A DNA stretch of 64,000 nucleotides from Spisula solida (Eukaryota > Mollusca > Bivalvia > Venerida > Mactridae), in assembly GCA_947247005.1 (NCBI GenBank), contig OX365952.1, positions 46,294,722 to 46,358,721 on the forward strand. Direction: 5' to 3'. Position 1 is the first letter of the stretch; the number at the start of each line of letters is the position of its first letter. Shown piece by piece: positions 23,731 through 37,039 of this stretch. The notes beneath the pieces were generated by a model. That model ran no database searches. It was not told where the DNA came from and saw only the letters and a list, made by a program, of their open reading frames with translations. Position numbers and translations under genes: made by a program.

Positions 23731-25502
23731 CTCTCCAAAGATACAGATATCAACGACATACAAAAACTATGTCCGCTTGAGAGAATTTCGTTTCATAAGG
23801 AAAGTTAGATACATTTCAGACGTTTTCGCTGTAAGACAAAATAAAAAAATACTATGATATTTTAATAATTTAGTCATGAATCACCGAAAACGCGGAAATA
23901 AAAAATACATACTTTACCCGCAGTACAAATTGTAAAAATGAATTGATCTTTTAACCTTGATTGTTTAAATATTGGATATATTTTATATCGTATGAGACAA
24001 GGAAGTCTATTGTACAAGTCGACATAAAGTTCTGTTTTGGCATAATAAAGATTGTATTAGAGAAGTAAAATTCCGATCAATTGTACGTAGATTTGTATTA
24101 TCAATCATAGTCACACATTAAGACGAATGTTTAAGCCTCTAGCAAATGTTGTCAAATGAGGTGGTAACATCTTTCCTGACTTCAATCATTATTTCTCAGA
24201 CATTCCCATCAAATTCGAGAATTTCACACCAATTTAGCGATCATTCTCGTGGTGAGTTCCTTAATGATGCATTCTCTTTGCCTATTAAAGTGCAGGCATA
24301 TTTGCGAAGCTTGCTCTATATTTTAACAAAACCCATGACCTGAGATTCGATCGAGTCGGATCTAAAACGGAAATGGGAAAAGCAACTTATTACAGGCGAT
24401 TGCCCGACTAAAAGGAAATACAAATACATTCGCAGCAGTTAATGACGAAATATGAACTTGAAATGGCATGTATTGTTCATTTGTTCAAATAATGAGGACA
24501 AGACATGAATCTGAGGCATCACGAGCTAAGGAGCAAACATACTCTCAACAAGACGAGGATAGCGAGCACCTCTACTACAGTACCTCACTAGACACATGTT
24601 GTGACATCAGTGGGAGGCAATTCCGAGCGTAAAGCAATCACAGCTATGCAACGTCTCGTAAACAGTACACTTCCTCGTACGTGTATTTAGTTTTAACAAG
24701 AGTTTATATTAAACGAAATTAGAATGAAAACTGAAAATACAACATTGTGTGGTTTCAAATAACACAATAAAGCAAACAGTGACGGGAGAAATTATGTTGT
24801 TCCCCTTTTAGCTCATATTAAATCTGCAATTATGAGAAATGGTCGCAAAAGTATCACAAATGAGAATTAGATATAAACGAGCTAGAGAAGAAACCCCTTT
24901 AACGAATGTGCAGATTGCCAGGAATGAACACTAATGTAACATCATAGTCTCGAGACAGTCGTAATTACCAATGACTGAGGCTTAATTTCGCCATAGGTAT
25001 TTTCTAGTTTGGCTTGTCTTCATTGCTTGCTGTGAAAATATCATTCCAAACATTTCCTGAATTTTATGCACAACATGCAAACATTTGATAACACGGAGTG
25101 GTTAGATACACTAGCTATAGTATCATCACATATCGGGACTAACGTGACTTTGGCCCAATGATGACTAAGCATTTTATTTTTGTTGACTTTGAAATGAGTA
25201 CTTGGGGCTTATTCTAATCTGAGTGTGGTAACCTTGTATCATGACACTTAAAACATTGACCCGCGTGGCTCTTCTAACATTTTACACGATTTAAAGAGAT
25301 TGTTTGTGCGTTGAAGTGTAATGAAATTTACAAATATAACAGTTGTTAATTAGAATAAATAACAGTAATTACTTTACACGTATACCGGTAGTTATATCGC
25401 GCACTTAAGTCATGAACAGATACCGAGTCTTCCCCTTTAACACATTCCATGGATTGCTAACACCTCCATCATTAATTTAATTCAGTTTAAAAAAGCAGTA
25501 GG
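23731..25502. repeat. A sub-repeat (copy II, single)
   Basis: The only A unit at the copy I/II junction. A short internal deletion follows 'gaatttcgtttcataagg' relative to the others. It carries a 65-codon plus-strand frame (24,146-24,343) that exists only because one T present in the other A units is missing; this argues against coding. Confidence 0.85.
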
Positions 25503-26142
25503 TTTGTATCTTACATCTGATATTTATCATCTGCATTGACTGCTACTTGGGTTAATATCAAGATCTGCGATAATTACAAGGACAGATGCTCGTGTTCTAA
25601 TGGCACTCACGTGGGTCAATCAAACAGTCATTAGCCCCAATGGACAAGGCTTTCGAAATACTTTGGCAACAGTTCGTAAGTTTTAAACGAATATTCCAAT
25701 TACACTTTCTGTGAAGTTGTTGAAGATTGTGAATTATGGAGTTACAGACTATGATTGGATTAGGAGAGTATCAGTTGTTGGCAAGGTGTTGTAACAAACC
25801 GTAACCAGACGTCCCAGGTTGCATCAAGTATCATCTTTCGTCTTTGAAATCTGTATTGGTGGAAAGTATGTTAACTTGGCAGGATTGTGACATACTATTG
25901 AATTGGCAACATTTTCTGTGCACGGAATTCTATGCACGCTTCCGTAACATTTAGTTTATCAACTATGTAATGAACTTAACAACTTGTCCCATGATATTTG
26001 TCGAGAAAACATCTATTGTAAATTCCCTTTCAGTTCTACTATCTTTTACCCATCCCTGAATTAATGAAACACTACACTTTGAGCGGAGAGCATCCTTAAA
26101 GCAATACTATATTCTTCCGTGGCATACATAAATCTTGAAGTG

Positions 26143-26575
26143 TTTAAAAAAGATTATAATAAGTCAGACAGGGAAGGCAGCACTCAACTTAACCAGCCGA
26201 GCACAAAAAACATTAAAAACACACAAAACACAGTGCCCAACTGAACCAACCGAGCACAGGAAACATAAAACACATAAAGAGACAATGCCCAACTAAACAA
26301 GCGCAGATCCACCCAAGTCCAAGCTGTCGAAAAGTATAATAAATTATAACTAGCTGAATGACCAAGTTTCCACAGCAAAAGGACTATAATGCCTAGCTTA
26401 AGCTGTCAGAAAACTTAAAACGAAAAAGTGCCCAACACACTACCCACCAAGAAAATTAAACATCCCCTGTCCCACTGTTTAAAAGCTGAATAGAAAAGAT
26501 TCAGCAAATAAAAGGCGGAATGCCTACGCTGAATGACCTAGTTACAACAATAAAACTGCTGAACTACATAGCTTA
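26143..26575 (+). mobile_element. GACAGGGAAGGCAGCAC-family insertion private to copy II
   Basis: Copies I and III read 'aatcttgaag' then 'ttaagacatgttc' directly (4,690 and 47,806). Copy II has about 430 bp inserted between two TTAA sequences (gtgTTTAA on the left, agcTTAA on the right), which defines the element's ends and suggests a TTAA target duplication as in the piggyBac group. It contains two full 60-bp monomers. No transposase is seen. Confidence 0.7.
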
Positions 26576-27739
26576 AGACATGTTCAATAAAACGGTAAAC
26601 AGAAGGTTTGTTTTGATTAAAATTAAAGGTCTTCGTTTTATGTAACGGGTGCAATTCAAATAAAAGTTAAATAGATATTAAACATACAAAACCGCTTTCA
26701 CAAAAAGATGAAAGCAATTCGAACAGGAAAGTTTGCAGTCAGCATGAATAGCAGAGCACAGAAGGCACAACATAGAACACACAAAAATAGAAAAATAACA
26801 TAGATCAAGTTACAATGACAATCATATTATTGAACAAGTAAAAAATGAATCTTAGCAACTACTGAAAACGACCCTTTCCCAAGCATAGCCATAAGTCAAA
26901 GAATGAAGTAATGAACGACAAGAGAACTGACGATGATTTATTTAACAACACAATAACATCACAAACTAAAAACAATTACAAGGAAATTTCAAAGGGTTTA
27001 CATTTCATATGTTTTTAAAGCATACACATGCAATTCCACAAGATAATCAAGTGTTGAATCATATTGCTTCCATAATTTATGGATTCTGGCGGCCACTAAC
27101 CTTACAGTTCATATTCATCTACCCACTCGTTGATATCTGACAAGTCTAAAATTCTTTGATAGATAAACTAATCTCTTTTCCGAACATGTCTTTAAATATA
27201 GCATAATATTATCCAAAATAAAGCTTTAATGTTTTTCTAATGTCTTTTTGATGCAAATCTCATATTTAAGGTAAAAGGATTTAATTCAAAATAATTCAAA
27301 ATAATAACAATACATTAGGGAATACTATTTCGGCAAACTACAATTCAATATAAATACAAATTCAGAGGCATAGAAAATAAATACCATCATATTGTTTAAT
27401 TATCATATCGATATTCGTACCATGCAAGCTCTCGTTTCATTATATTATAACTTCCTTTTCCATGCAAACACTTTTCATTACGCTTATATGTTTTGAATGC
27501 GCATCTGGTGTCCATTTTCCATTCTATTTATGTGTAATGTTAGCCATCGTTTAACTACATTCGGTAGAAATATTTCCCTTAAAGATGATGATCAATCGGA
27601 CAGGAAATCTGAAACAGCAGTTCACGAAATTCACAAAAAAGAAAAATCACTGATTACAACCACAAGACCAACCATGTAAATGGACACAAAAATGAAACCG
27701 AATAGCTTCAAAATTACGACACTCTAACTAAATGACAGT

Positions 27740-28040
27740 ATTAAGTCAGACAGGGAAGGAAGCACTTACCTTAACCCGAGCACAGAAAATATAAAAAACA
27801 CATAAGGCACAATGCCCACCTGAGCCAGCCGAGCACAGAAAACATAAACACATACAAGGCACAATGCCCAACTAAACAAGTTATGATCCTCCCATCTCCA
27901 AGCTGTCGAAATTCTAAATGAACCAATTTCAGCAATTAAAAAGCTGAATGCCCAAGCTGAATGACCTAGTTCCACGGTAAAATGGCTGAATGACCTAGTT
28001 TTAGCTGTAAGAAATCCTAAAAAGTAACAAAAAGAATAGA
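27740..28040 (+). repeat. GACAGGGAAGGCAGCAC-family repeat (copy II)
   Basis: Orthologous to 5,860-6,150. In copy III the same interval holds unrelated sequence (49,322-49,650), so the region has been replaced or the element inserted after that copy split. Confidence 0.75.
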
Positions 28041-28659
28041 AAAGCTTAATGTTAAGGTTTCAGCTAAGTGTATTTGGTGTGACAATTGACGTTTCCAGGA
28101 TCATGCAACGCTGGTGAAGGCTTTGATTAATGTACGGCTAATGGAGATAGGCGCTGTTGGTGGTTAGTTATGCACTAACCTTCATCACTTATCATCCTGG
28201 ATAAAATCATAAAAGTGCTGATTAAAATTCACGTACATATCGTTAATTGCATGCAGTACTCAATGCGTCCGTCTTAATTATGAATGAATAATTATACTAT
28301 GTATGGCACGCTCACAAATACATGTACTTGGTTAGGTTTTATAGTAATTGGCGTCTTGAAAGAAATATTCGACCTGGAATGACTATACATCGATCGGCTA
28401 TAACGTATACTTGTAGTTTGACAGTTTATGAAATTAGTATTACCAGACAAAATCAGACATATGTCCCTTAGGACTACACACATATATGTCATACGTCAAG
28501 ATAGACTGGTGTGGTTTACTTGGTAATTTAATGGCCCCTAAGAATGACTAATGTTTGTCTAGTACAAAGTTATTCCGGTAATGATTCCGTCGGTTGTTTT
28601 ATGTCAAGAAGAATCTAGTGCTCCTTATTTATTGTGTCTGTCTATTACTGATAATGAGA

Positions 28660-28864
28660 ATGTTGCCGCAGTTAAAAAAGTTAGCGAGATTTAAAATCTT
28701 AATTTCAGAAACTTGGCGTGCGGAAAAATAGCGTTTTTGTTGTTTTCAGTAGAGTTCTTTGTTGGCAAAACTTTACACTTTAGGATATATTTAGCGGATA
28801 AGGTGTTTCCGCGAAGTTCGCCAATATTTCAACGTCGTTAACTCAACCTCTTATACGGTATCTC
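28660..28864 (-). repeat. TACCGTATAAG-family repeat (copy II)
   Basis: Orthologous position to 6,700-6,907 with only scattered substitutions. Confidence 0.55.
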
Positions 28865-29209
28865 AGGAAAATAGCCCATAATGTTATGGTCTGCAATTTG
28901 CATTACGACCAATATACAGGGCACATTTATCATAGTCTAACGTCTAATAACTGACACATAAAGAGGTTATGTAAAGAGGTAAATGGCATTTGACTTTAAG
29001 GAGAATCAAGCATCACCACAGATACTTGAGTAAGCATACGTTATTCTGTAATCGGAAGGTGATCAGTCATATAGCTCATTAGATCATAGACGAACAATAA
29101 CTCTAAGGATAAACTGAGAACAACAAAACAACTCTGAAGGCTCGTTACTACGCTGTGTGCAAGTATGCTGTATGCAAGTCCAAGTTTTAGTTAACAGCGA
29201 ATTAGAGTA

Positions 29210-29292
29210 CAGTGGTACCTCTCTTGAGCGACATTTGTGGGAGACAGGCAGAGTGTGTGTTGTAGAGAGGGAGCCGTTGTAAAGAGGAATTG
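29210..29292. mobile_element. 83-bp TA-flanked MITE, pogo/Tigger-like ends (copy II)
   Basis: Orthologue of 7,304-7,386 with TA on both sides. Copy III lacks it because of a wider deletion (sequence equivalent to about 29,209-29,475). Confidence 0.6.
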
Positions 29293-29700
29293 TACTTCTA
29301 ACTGACTTGTGCATAAATAGCATGATTTAACCTCCAAAATATGAACATAATGTACTCAAGCAACGTGTCATAATTAGTAAAGATGAATAAAGTGTATTGA
29401 GGTTGCTAACTCCTGACCAGATTATGATCCTATTATTTCTATAAAAGTACATTATTTCGCCGATTTTGCCATGAAAAAAAGTTAGTCGTTGTCCGTTTCT
29501 TGTTGTAGTAACAGAATACATTACATGTACTAATAAGTACCCCATATATTGGAATTTTCGTAATAGATCAAATATTTTCGTAACTATTCAAATGCCATGT
29601 GATGCCAACTACGAAATGACGGGAACAGTATTATTAGTTAAAAATGTGTTTAATCCTGATATGAAGAACGTTCGTACTAGTAAAATAACTTGCACACAAG

Positions 29701-29890
29701 TTTGCACCAACCAATTGATAATCTATAAGGACTTTCTATGCCAGGCATGCTTAAAGTATCAAAATGCAATCTCAGCGGTGTGTAATGCTATCGTTTAACT
29801 TTGCTATCGAAGCAATATAAAGGAGTACTAAAGACGAGAATCTAATGCATTATATTTTGGCACATTGTAGACAACTTGGAAATTCGTCTT
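29701..29890 (+). pseudogene. Decayed paralogue of the DIDAIRRN exon (copy II, P1)
   Basis: Begins after 'gcacacaag' with VCTNQLIIYKDFLCQAC, closely matching VCTNQLLSYRDFLFQAC of the intact exon. The middle 150 bp is deleted and the frame then ends at a stop after SAVCNAIV. The AG acceptor is preserved here but not in copy I. The surrounding 68-codon frame (29,592-29,798) overlaps it. Confidence 0.55.
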
Positions 29891-31013
29891 CGTGTGTATC
29901 ATTCTTAGAGTAACTAATTTAACAACACCTAAAACATTATCTGATAAGATAATTATGTTTTAAAAAATCAGCAAAAATAACCAAGTACTGTTAACTTAAA
30001 GTTTGGCGTTAATTATGTTGTTATTGAATTAGTATCAGTTCACTCCTTTCTGCTCTTTAACTTCACTATCCGAGACTCTCATCGCTTGTTCTGTGTACAT
30101 GAAGTGTTACGTATTTGAAATGGATGGATATAATGAAAGAACACACCAAAAACATACATATTGTATAGATCTATGTAAAGACGACGAATCTCCAAGAATA
30201 TGCATGTATGGAATCAATAGTCCTGACTAATGAAAAAAGGAAAACTTATTCAGTGACATGGTCTTGTTGTGGATCATATCTGTAGCAAAGGGCAAAACAG
30301 AGAGCTTAGATATTTTACTTATGCCCATTTTAGTCTTCAAAATATTCTCATAAACCGTTCAAGATGTTCAACTGATATTGACGACGACAAAAAACGCACG
30401 TGAAGAAAAGCAAACTTCAACAGTGACTGTTTGAAATAAGACATTTATTAAAACATTTTCCTAGTTGTTATTGTGTGCCGAAACACAGCGAGAACGAAAT
30501 GATGTTTTGGTTTCATGTGATTCCAACACCATTGTGAATTTGGTTAGTTGTATTTTGTTTCGCAGCAATGATTCACTCGTACATGATGGTCATTTGACCT
30601 AACCAGTTTCCTTCAATTCATTATGAACTAATACAAACATGCTTCAGCTAAAAACAAACTACTTCACTGGTGAAAGAAGTGACGATGCCATATCGAACAT
30701 AATTATTATTCTGCTCTGTTTGAAGAATTAATAAGTCTGGATGTCCGGGGAAGTGTTCCATAAAACGCCTCGCTCAAAGTTGAATGAAGTTTAGAGTACA
30801 TGATCATCACAGTTTCGGGCTTGTTAATTTGATGTATCATTACCAACACGGATAGAAACCAGACTCACTGAATATTGATTGTATTAACAGTACGAGACAT
30901 TTCCGCAAAGTAATTGACGTCAACAGGTATTCATTTAAACAATTGTTGTGTTTTTGAAGTGGGATAGTTCCAGTCTGAAACTGTATAACGGCATGGTAGA
31001 AATGGTGACATAC

Positions 31014-31088
31014 CTTTGCCAAACGCTGTAGGACTTGGTACAGTGTTGCAAGAGGAACTGTGTGTTGCTGTGGCACACAATCTTTAAC
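31014..31088 (-). CDS. 75-nt minus-strand exon with canonical splice sites (copy II)
   Basis: Same exon as 10,158-10,232: identical splice sites, 25 codons, Cys in place of Ser at residue 4. Copy III ends before this point, so only two copies can be compared. Confidence 0.5.
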
Positions 31089-31263
31089 CTGAAATAGATA
31101 AAACAACTAGCATAGTAATGGTAGATGAAAACAATACAATTACAAAGTCAAAAGATGTTAATGAACATGGATTTAGACGACAAGTTGCCAAAAACGTTTC
31201 AGGCGGCCACAAAAGCAGTACTTCAATGTTCCTTTGTGTTAATAAAGAGAAACAAACACTAAA

Positions 31264-31969
31264 GGAGGTCCGAGCTACCTTGTGCGCATGCGCGAAATTT
31301 CAAAATCGTATTAGATAAGAACAAACATGAATTTTGGTTTCAATGATCGCATATGAATGTTGATTAATGACAATAAACTTAATACTATTGCACAAAATAG
31401 ATATTTTTTAACTTTTTATTATTTGCATGTATGAAAGGCGGGTGTGGAACGGCAAAATTGTGACTAATTTGGGTTCACAATAAGTCCCTACAATTGTACA
31501 AATGCATATGCTTATATATAATATTTAGTGCATGGTTTAGTTACATTGTATATGAAGTAAATTATTTTCGATCGTTAGATATGTTTTGACGTTCATTTGA
31601 AAATCACACTTTTTGCAAGTGAGTGGGGTAACTATTTATCATGTTCAAATACTGAATTTGTTCGCCAGGCAGCCAGAATTGTGACTAATGTCAATAGGAA
31701 TGACTACTGAACATAAAAAATATCATGCATTGCTTAAAAGTGGTTTCATATAGTAACAATCTTAAAAAGAACGTAATGGTGCTATAAATGCAGGAAATAG
31801 ATAAAATGAACAAAACACAATGGTAGGTCATTAGAAAGCCATGTATGTCGAAAACGAGCATGCTGACATATCATTTCTATGACTTCAATGTTGTTCTAGA
31901 AGATTGTTCTGTCATTTTAAGATGTTTCAAGGAAAAATCGATCGTTAGATCAAAAGTGCGCGTACCTCC
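31264..31969. mobile_element. TTAA-type MITE (copy II), no nested insertion
   Basis: Orthologue of 10,406-12,028. The flanking TTAA has decayed to TAAA and TTCA. It lacks the nested MITE and an adjacent 190 bp. Confidence 0.75.
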
Positions 31970-32204
31970 TTCAAAGAAATACTTTTACGAGACACATAGG
32001 AAGTACTTCCTTGAAAATTGTTTACATGGTTTGAGAAATTTGTATGTCAAACATTTAATGAAATACTACGTTAAACCAAGCAAAGGAAAGAAACTGGTTT
32101 TCATTTTAATTTCCAATGAGAACGAACGCATTGTTTGGGATTTATTGATTTTCAATTTAAGACTTGAATCACAAAATACATTTAACACAAACAGTAAATT
32201 ATAG
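31845..32204 (+). other. 119-codon open frame, doubtful (copy II)
   Basis: One of the two longest frames in the window. The first 40 codons lie in the right end of the TTAA-type MITE. The remainder includes KGKKLVFILISNENERIVW and is followed by a normal stop. In copy I the same segment is split by 1.77 kb and has a stop in LVFI*IS. The LVFILISNEN.. strand pattern mildly resembles a HORMA-type beta hairpin, but the spacing is wrong. A frame of this length is expected about once by chance in sequence of this composition and size. It is not called as a gene. Confidence 0.2.
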
Positions 32205-33746
32205 CTTGTTGACAACATATCTGAATCTCTCACAAATGTGCAGAGAAAGGAATCATCTGGCTTTTTATATTGATCAGAGTTGCAGAGAGTTGCAGAGAGT
32301 GTCGTAGGGCGAATACTTGTGTATACATTTGCCCTTGACTTGTAGATTTATCTTAAGGTTGACTACCAAGTCTACACACCGAACCAAATTCATGAATATT
32401 AAAGCTATAAAGAAACAAATGAGTTTGTTGACCTAGTAATGTCAAGGTCTGCGTGTCACAGACACCTAGATAAAATATGAAAATGTATTCATATATACAG
32501 TCTCTCAGGACCGGATAGTTTCGGCCTCTTCCTTAAAAGCTTCAAGTACATTGTAGAAGGGCTCCTTTTGATCGTGTTTCGAGACACCAGACATTTACAC
32601 ATAGAATACATTATTTTGTATACTTATTGTATAGTATATGAAGGATGGGAGACGTCACGAAGTAAAAGTTTCAAGAGGATCAGAGGTGTTCTATAATTAT
32701 TTAATGATAATTCACGTATGCTTTCAGGTGATAAAAACACTGCGTGTAAATAACGCTTATACCGTGGTGGATACCAAGTCCATATTAACAAGCTATGTCA
32801 ACCAGGAGCCATAATCTGTTGAAATGTTGGTTAGTGTTCCATGACGTTGACAATGTAATGTGTTTACAATGGTTAACAAGTATTCCAATTTTGAAAACAA
32901 TGACTTTATGGAGTTTGCACATATTTGATTTTCAAAAACTGAAAAGTTGGTGTTAACAATTTCAATGGGACGGACGTGCGGACGCACGAACAACATGACA
33001 ATCAATATATGTCTCATGCATGAGTGGATGCTGGGGCATAATAAATGAAATAAATTAATAAATTAGTATCCCAATACATTATTCGCACATGTATAATCGT
33101 GTCAATGAACAATTTTAGGTTTTTGATGAAATGTGTATAAAAACAGTATACATTATTTAATAAAAAAATGCAATAAATAAATAAAAGAAATAAACAGCTA
33201 GAAGCATTCCAATTACTGAAAAAAGTCAATACCGGCCTAGCGTAGAGTATATTGTGATTGAAACCTTATCACTTATTTAATCTATTTACGATGCGACTTT
33301 GTAGTCTTCAAGTAGTCTGTCAATTCTATTTTAGAAACATGATGCACATAGAAGTGTTCCGGTGCGACGGCAATAACTAAACCAGATACGTCATTTTACG
33401 TCAATCAATTACTAGTATATATAAATAGTTCTGTTTCGCTTAAGAGTATGTACTGTAGAACTAAGATGCCTCGAACAGGTATTCATCGAACGACCTAGAA
33501 ACCTTGAAAAGGTTAATCCGTCCAGTCAAAACGAGCAATAGGGTGAAAATGGAATAGTAACAAAAACAAAATATTATTTGTAGAAACCATGCCTGTCCTG
33601 GCTGAATACATAGTAGCAAATAATGAGTTTACTTGGGTGGTTGAATATAATAGTTCCACCATATATGTAACAACATTTGATTACTTTATTGACAGCTCTA
33701 ATTAGAAGCTATTTATATGTAAATTGTATAATAAGTCGCATTCAAG

Positions 33747-34035
33747 TTTGCACGAACCAATTGCTTTCCTATAGGGACTTTCTATTCCAGGCATGTAGTT
33801 CAATTTTCTCTGAATCGACAACACACGTACACTACCCATTAAAGATGCCTATAGATGCATATCCAAGGCGATTGTCATTTGGTTTTAACTATTACAAAAA
33901 ACACTTACAGTCACTTCCAGACCTATTCACTTTAAGTATCGAAATGCTTTCCAAATGGTTATCGTTGTCCTATGATATAGACGCAATTAGAAGAAATGGA
34001 GACGATTATTTAATGACTCTTGCGATGTGGTCCTT
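33747..34035 (+). CDS. Intact coding exon of an unrecognised gene family (copy II, P2)
   Basis: The best coding signal in the window. It is an open frame bounded by an AG (ttcaag at 33,741-33,746; a second AG, ttattgacag, is at 33,695) and a canonical donor GTGAGT at 34,036. The peptide runs VCTNQLLSYRDFLFQACSS, then an AYPRRLSFGFNYYKKHLQSL stretch, LPDLFTLSIEMLSKW, YDIDAIRRNGDDYLM and ends AMWSL. It looks like a helical, soluble segment; I recognise no domain. The paralogues at 7,796, 8,526, 15,767, 16,137, 29,701 and 34,128 show a family. Silent differences dominate in the DIDAIRRN block, which indicates past protein-level selection. Neighbouring exons were not found, so this may be a lone surviving exon or lie in a gene with distant exons. 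Confidence 0.6.
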
Positions 34036-34127
34036 GTGAGTATCATTCTAAGAAATATTATTTTAACACACGATATTCCACCAACATCACAAAAAGGATT
34101 TTTCGTTAGTTTTCAGTTATTACAAAA

Positions 34128-34197
34128 ACTCTTATTTCTTGGTTTATTCACTTAAAGTATTAAATTGCGACCCAACCTAGCGATGTCGTCCTTGTGA
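34128..34197 (+). pseudogene. Short duplicate of the DIDAIRRN exon (copy II, P3)
   Basis: Orthologue of 16,137-16,221 with a further small deletion. Confidence 0.5.
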
Positions 34198-34215
34198 GTA
34201 TGATTCTTAGAGATA

Positions 34216-34391
34216 CAGTCAGGTCTCGATACAACGACACCGTTTGTATCCAAGAAAAATGTCGTTGAAACGAATATGTGAGTATTCTGAATTGATACAA
34301 AGAGCGTTTTGTTATACTTTTGTTCCTAAATATGATGTCAGTATAAAGAACTTGTCAGTTTATCGGGTGTCTGAATATCAAGAACTGACTG
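34216..34391. mobile_element. 176-bp MITE with CAGTCAG ends (copy II)
   Basis: Orthologue of 16,237-16,412 at the same position and of the same length, so it was inserted before the macro-repeat duplicated. Confidence 0.75.
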
Positions 34392-34507
34392 TATTAATTT
34401 AACACATGCTATTACATCAACATCACAGAAAGCATCGCATAACTATGCCCTTATCTCTGGAAAAGTTATTTAAATGGAGGACCCGACATAAATCGATGTC
34501 ACTGAAC

Positions 34508-34765
34508 TTAACCTTGTGCATAATCTGCTGCACCTCCAACTTCGAAATTTGCGCTTGAGATGCTTAAGGTGTTATCAGTACTGTACTGTTTGGCCCAGTG
34601 CCTCTTCTTGACCGTCACTAGTGTGTACATTAAAGGGTCAAATACATTGAGTAAGTCTAATATATATTTGAATGTATGCATATTTGTTCTAATAATGCGA
34701 ATGTGAAGTTTCCATATATAACATAAAACCGCACTGCAAGATGACAAATTATATAATAAGATCAT
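34508..34765 (-). pseudogene. GPCR-like C-terminal (TM7) remnant (copy II)
   Basis: Orthologue of 16,529-16,786. It keeps LLNVFDPLMYTLVTVK and the frame length but has six amino-acid changes in 85. The upstream stop is shared. Confidence 0.35.
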
Positions 34766-36479
34766 TGTAAAATACAGATAGAAAATGATTTATAACGTAA
34801 TACACGCAACCAAAGATAGTGCAAGTGTAACATAACATGTCAAAGAAGAATTTAGAAACCACAATATTTCCAAGTGGTTTAGTCCCAACGAAGCAGAAAA
34901 CAAATGCTGTAGAAAATAAAGATAAAAAGCATATTTGTCAATGATTTTAAGAAAATGTGTTAAGAAGAATTAAAAACAAATCTAGAGGAATAGGATTACA
35001 ACCCCAAACGAATTAGTTCAGGTGAGGCGTGGATAACTTCCCCTACACTAAAGAAAATTTCCATTCCAACAGCTTACTATCTGAATGAAATAATTATAGC
35101 ACATCTTTATATGACGGCCTATCCACGTATCTAAGGTACAGTATAAAATCAATCCGTTGGCTTTTAAATTGACTTAAAAGAATCAATTAATCATAGTTGA
35201 CAGCTTCATCAAATGGTGTATTAGAAACGGCTAAATTCAATCCTAAGCCTGCATGTGAAAAGCCATACGTAATATATACGATCCATTGCTGTCAGAATCA
35301 AATTGAATGAAAAGGTAATATATAGGTATACGGTATACTGAATTCAAATTATTACGGATATAACATTAATAATACAAAGCTTAGTTTGCATAGGATGTCT
35401 TCACAACAAATTGAATATAAGAAAACACAAACAAAACAACAATACAGGTTTTCAAACAGTAATACAAGTATATCTTCTTATTAATAATTTTGGATCCGTA
35501 TGTACATTAAAACTATGAATATTACAATGGATGTACTGTATTACTGTGATCTAAAACGTATGTTTACACCAAGTAAATGAAAACAATGCCCATAGGACTT
35601 CAGCGAACTACTACCTGGGTGTAGTAATTCACATGCTGATACACTCACTAGTACATGTTAACAACACTGCTAAAATAATTTGTCAAGATGTTGCAGACCT
35701 CCCAACAATGCAAACAAACACTAAATATGCTATAACAACCTGGTTGGTTAATATTTTAGTAATGATTCTGGAATATTTATCCGTTCAACGTTATAAGTAG
35801 TGCTCAAAGTCCAATAAATTAGATGATTCCTTCCAGTGAACTATCAAAACCACGATCGTACCATTTCGTTCGGTAATGGTGCCATGTTTCTACCCAGTAC
35901 AAACTTGAAGTTGGGATGAGCAAATATTGTATGTTGTTTATTTAATCTTAGTTAATGAATGATGCAAATAGCCAAGTTCATGTATGCAAACATGAATACT
36001 GTAATTGTTTCTGTATCTCTAAGGAGGACGTCGCGAAGACAGAAATCAAATATAATTTAGTTACATATCATTTCTCGAACGAAGTCGTCTATTGGATTGT
36101 ACTGAGTTACGATCGAGCATGACAAATCCATTATTAAAAGTACACATATCGTTATTGAAACAAACCGTTATAATATTTGATTGCATAACTTATTGCATGA
36201 GTTACTTACATTATAATAAGGTTTTCAAACCAAATCCCGCTTCCCGTATATTATCAGAACAAAACTAATGAAAGTAAAGTCGTACACATATCTAATGCCT
36301 AAATTCCATTACATTTATTTGATAGGTTTGGCAATGAGGGGCGTACATTTGCAATATGTCGTCGTTTTCAAACTAACTGATAAGTCAGCTAGCAGTGGTT
36401 CTTGCGACATGAATGACATGGAAACGTTCTTATTCATATTGTATAACTACACATGTACATATTTCGCAAAAATCAGCAT

Positions 36480-36690
36480 TAAAACATATATTATTGAGTC
36501 GGACAGGGAAGGCAGCACTAAATATCACCAACCGAGCACAAAAAACAATTCAGACCAAATGTACAACACACAACCCCAATCTGAATGACCTAGTTTTAAG
36601 TGCTTCAAAATTAAAGAATAATAGTATTCAAAAGCTGAATGTCATAAAGCAATCATGCACCATTGGAGCTAGGCTGGGCATGCCAGCAGT
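36480..36690 (+). repeat. GACAGGGAAGGCAGCAC-family repeat (copy II, second)
   Basis: Orthologous to 18,470-18,690. It begins 'attgagtcggacagggaagg'. Confidence 0.75.
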
Positions 36691-37039
36691 CTGACCTAAT
36701 CTTGTGAAGCAACATTACACTTTCAGCAATGACCTAACAATCTGATATATAGAATCCATCAGTTCATGAGACTACCTACACAAATTTCCATATTAAATGT
36801 AAATAAGGCATATAGTATAAGCTATCAAGGAACATACATATACAACACAGAACGTTATTCCAGAACCACCAATTGTCATTTAATACAACTATTACAAATG
36901 GCACCGGAGCACAATACTAGTATTATACAAATACATACGAACGTCGCGTTGAATAATCAAAACTAAAACCACAATTAGGTCAGTTACCTATTGCAAATTT
37001 CTTTTACAAGAAAGATCGCACTTCAAATTCGCAATGCAC

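Noticed and set aside
24146..24343. 65-codon frame in the A repeat of copy II
   Set aside because: Open only because of a one-base deletion; the other A units are frameshifted in the same place.
31845..32204. 119-codon frame as a gene, possibly HORMA-like
   Set aside because: One third lies in a MITE end, copy I is split and has a stop, the motif spacing does not fit, and a frame of this length is expected by chance in a window this AT-rich.
33677..34039. Using the ATG at 33,677 as a gene start for the 120-codon frame
   Set aside because: The segment before 33,747 is not conserved in the paralogues and an AG lies at the start of the conserved part; it reads as an internal exon, not an ATG-started gene.
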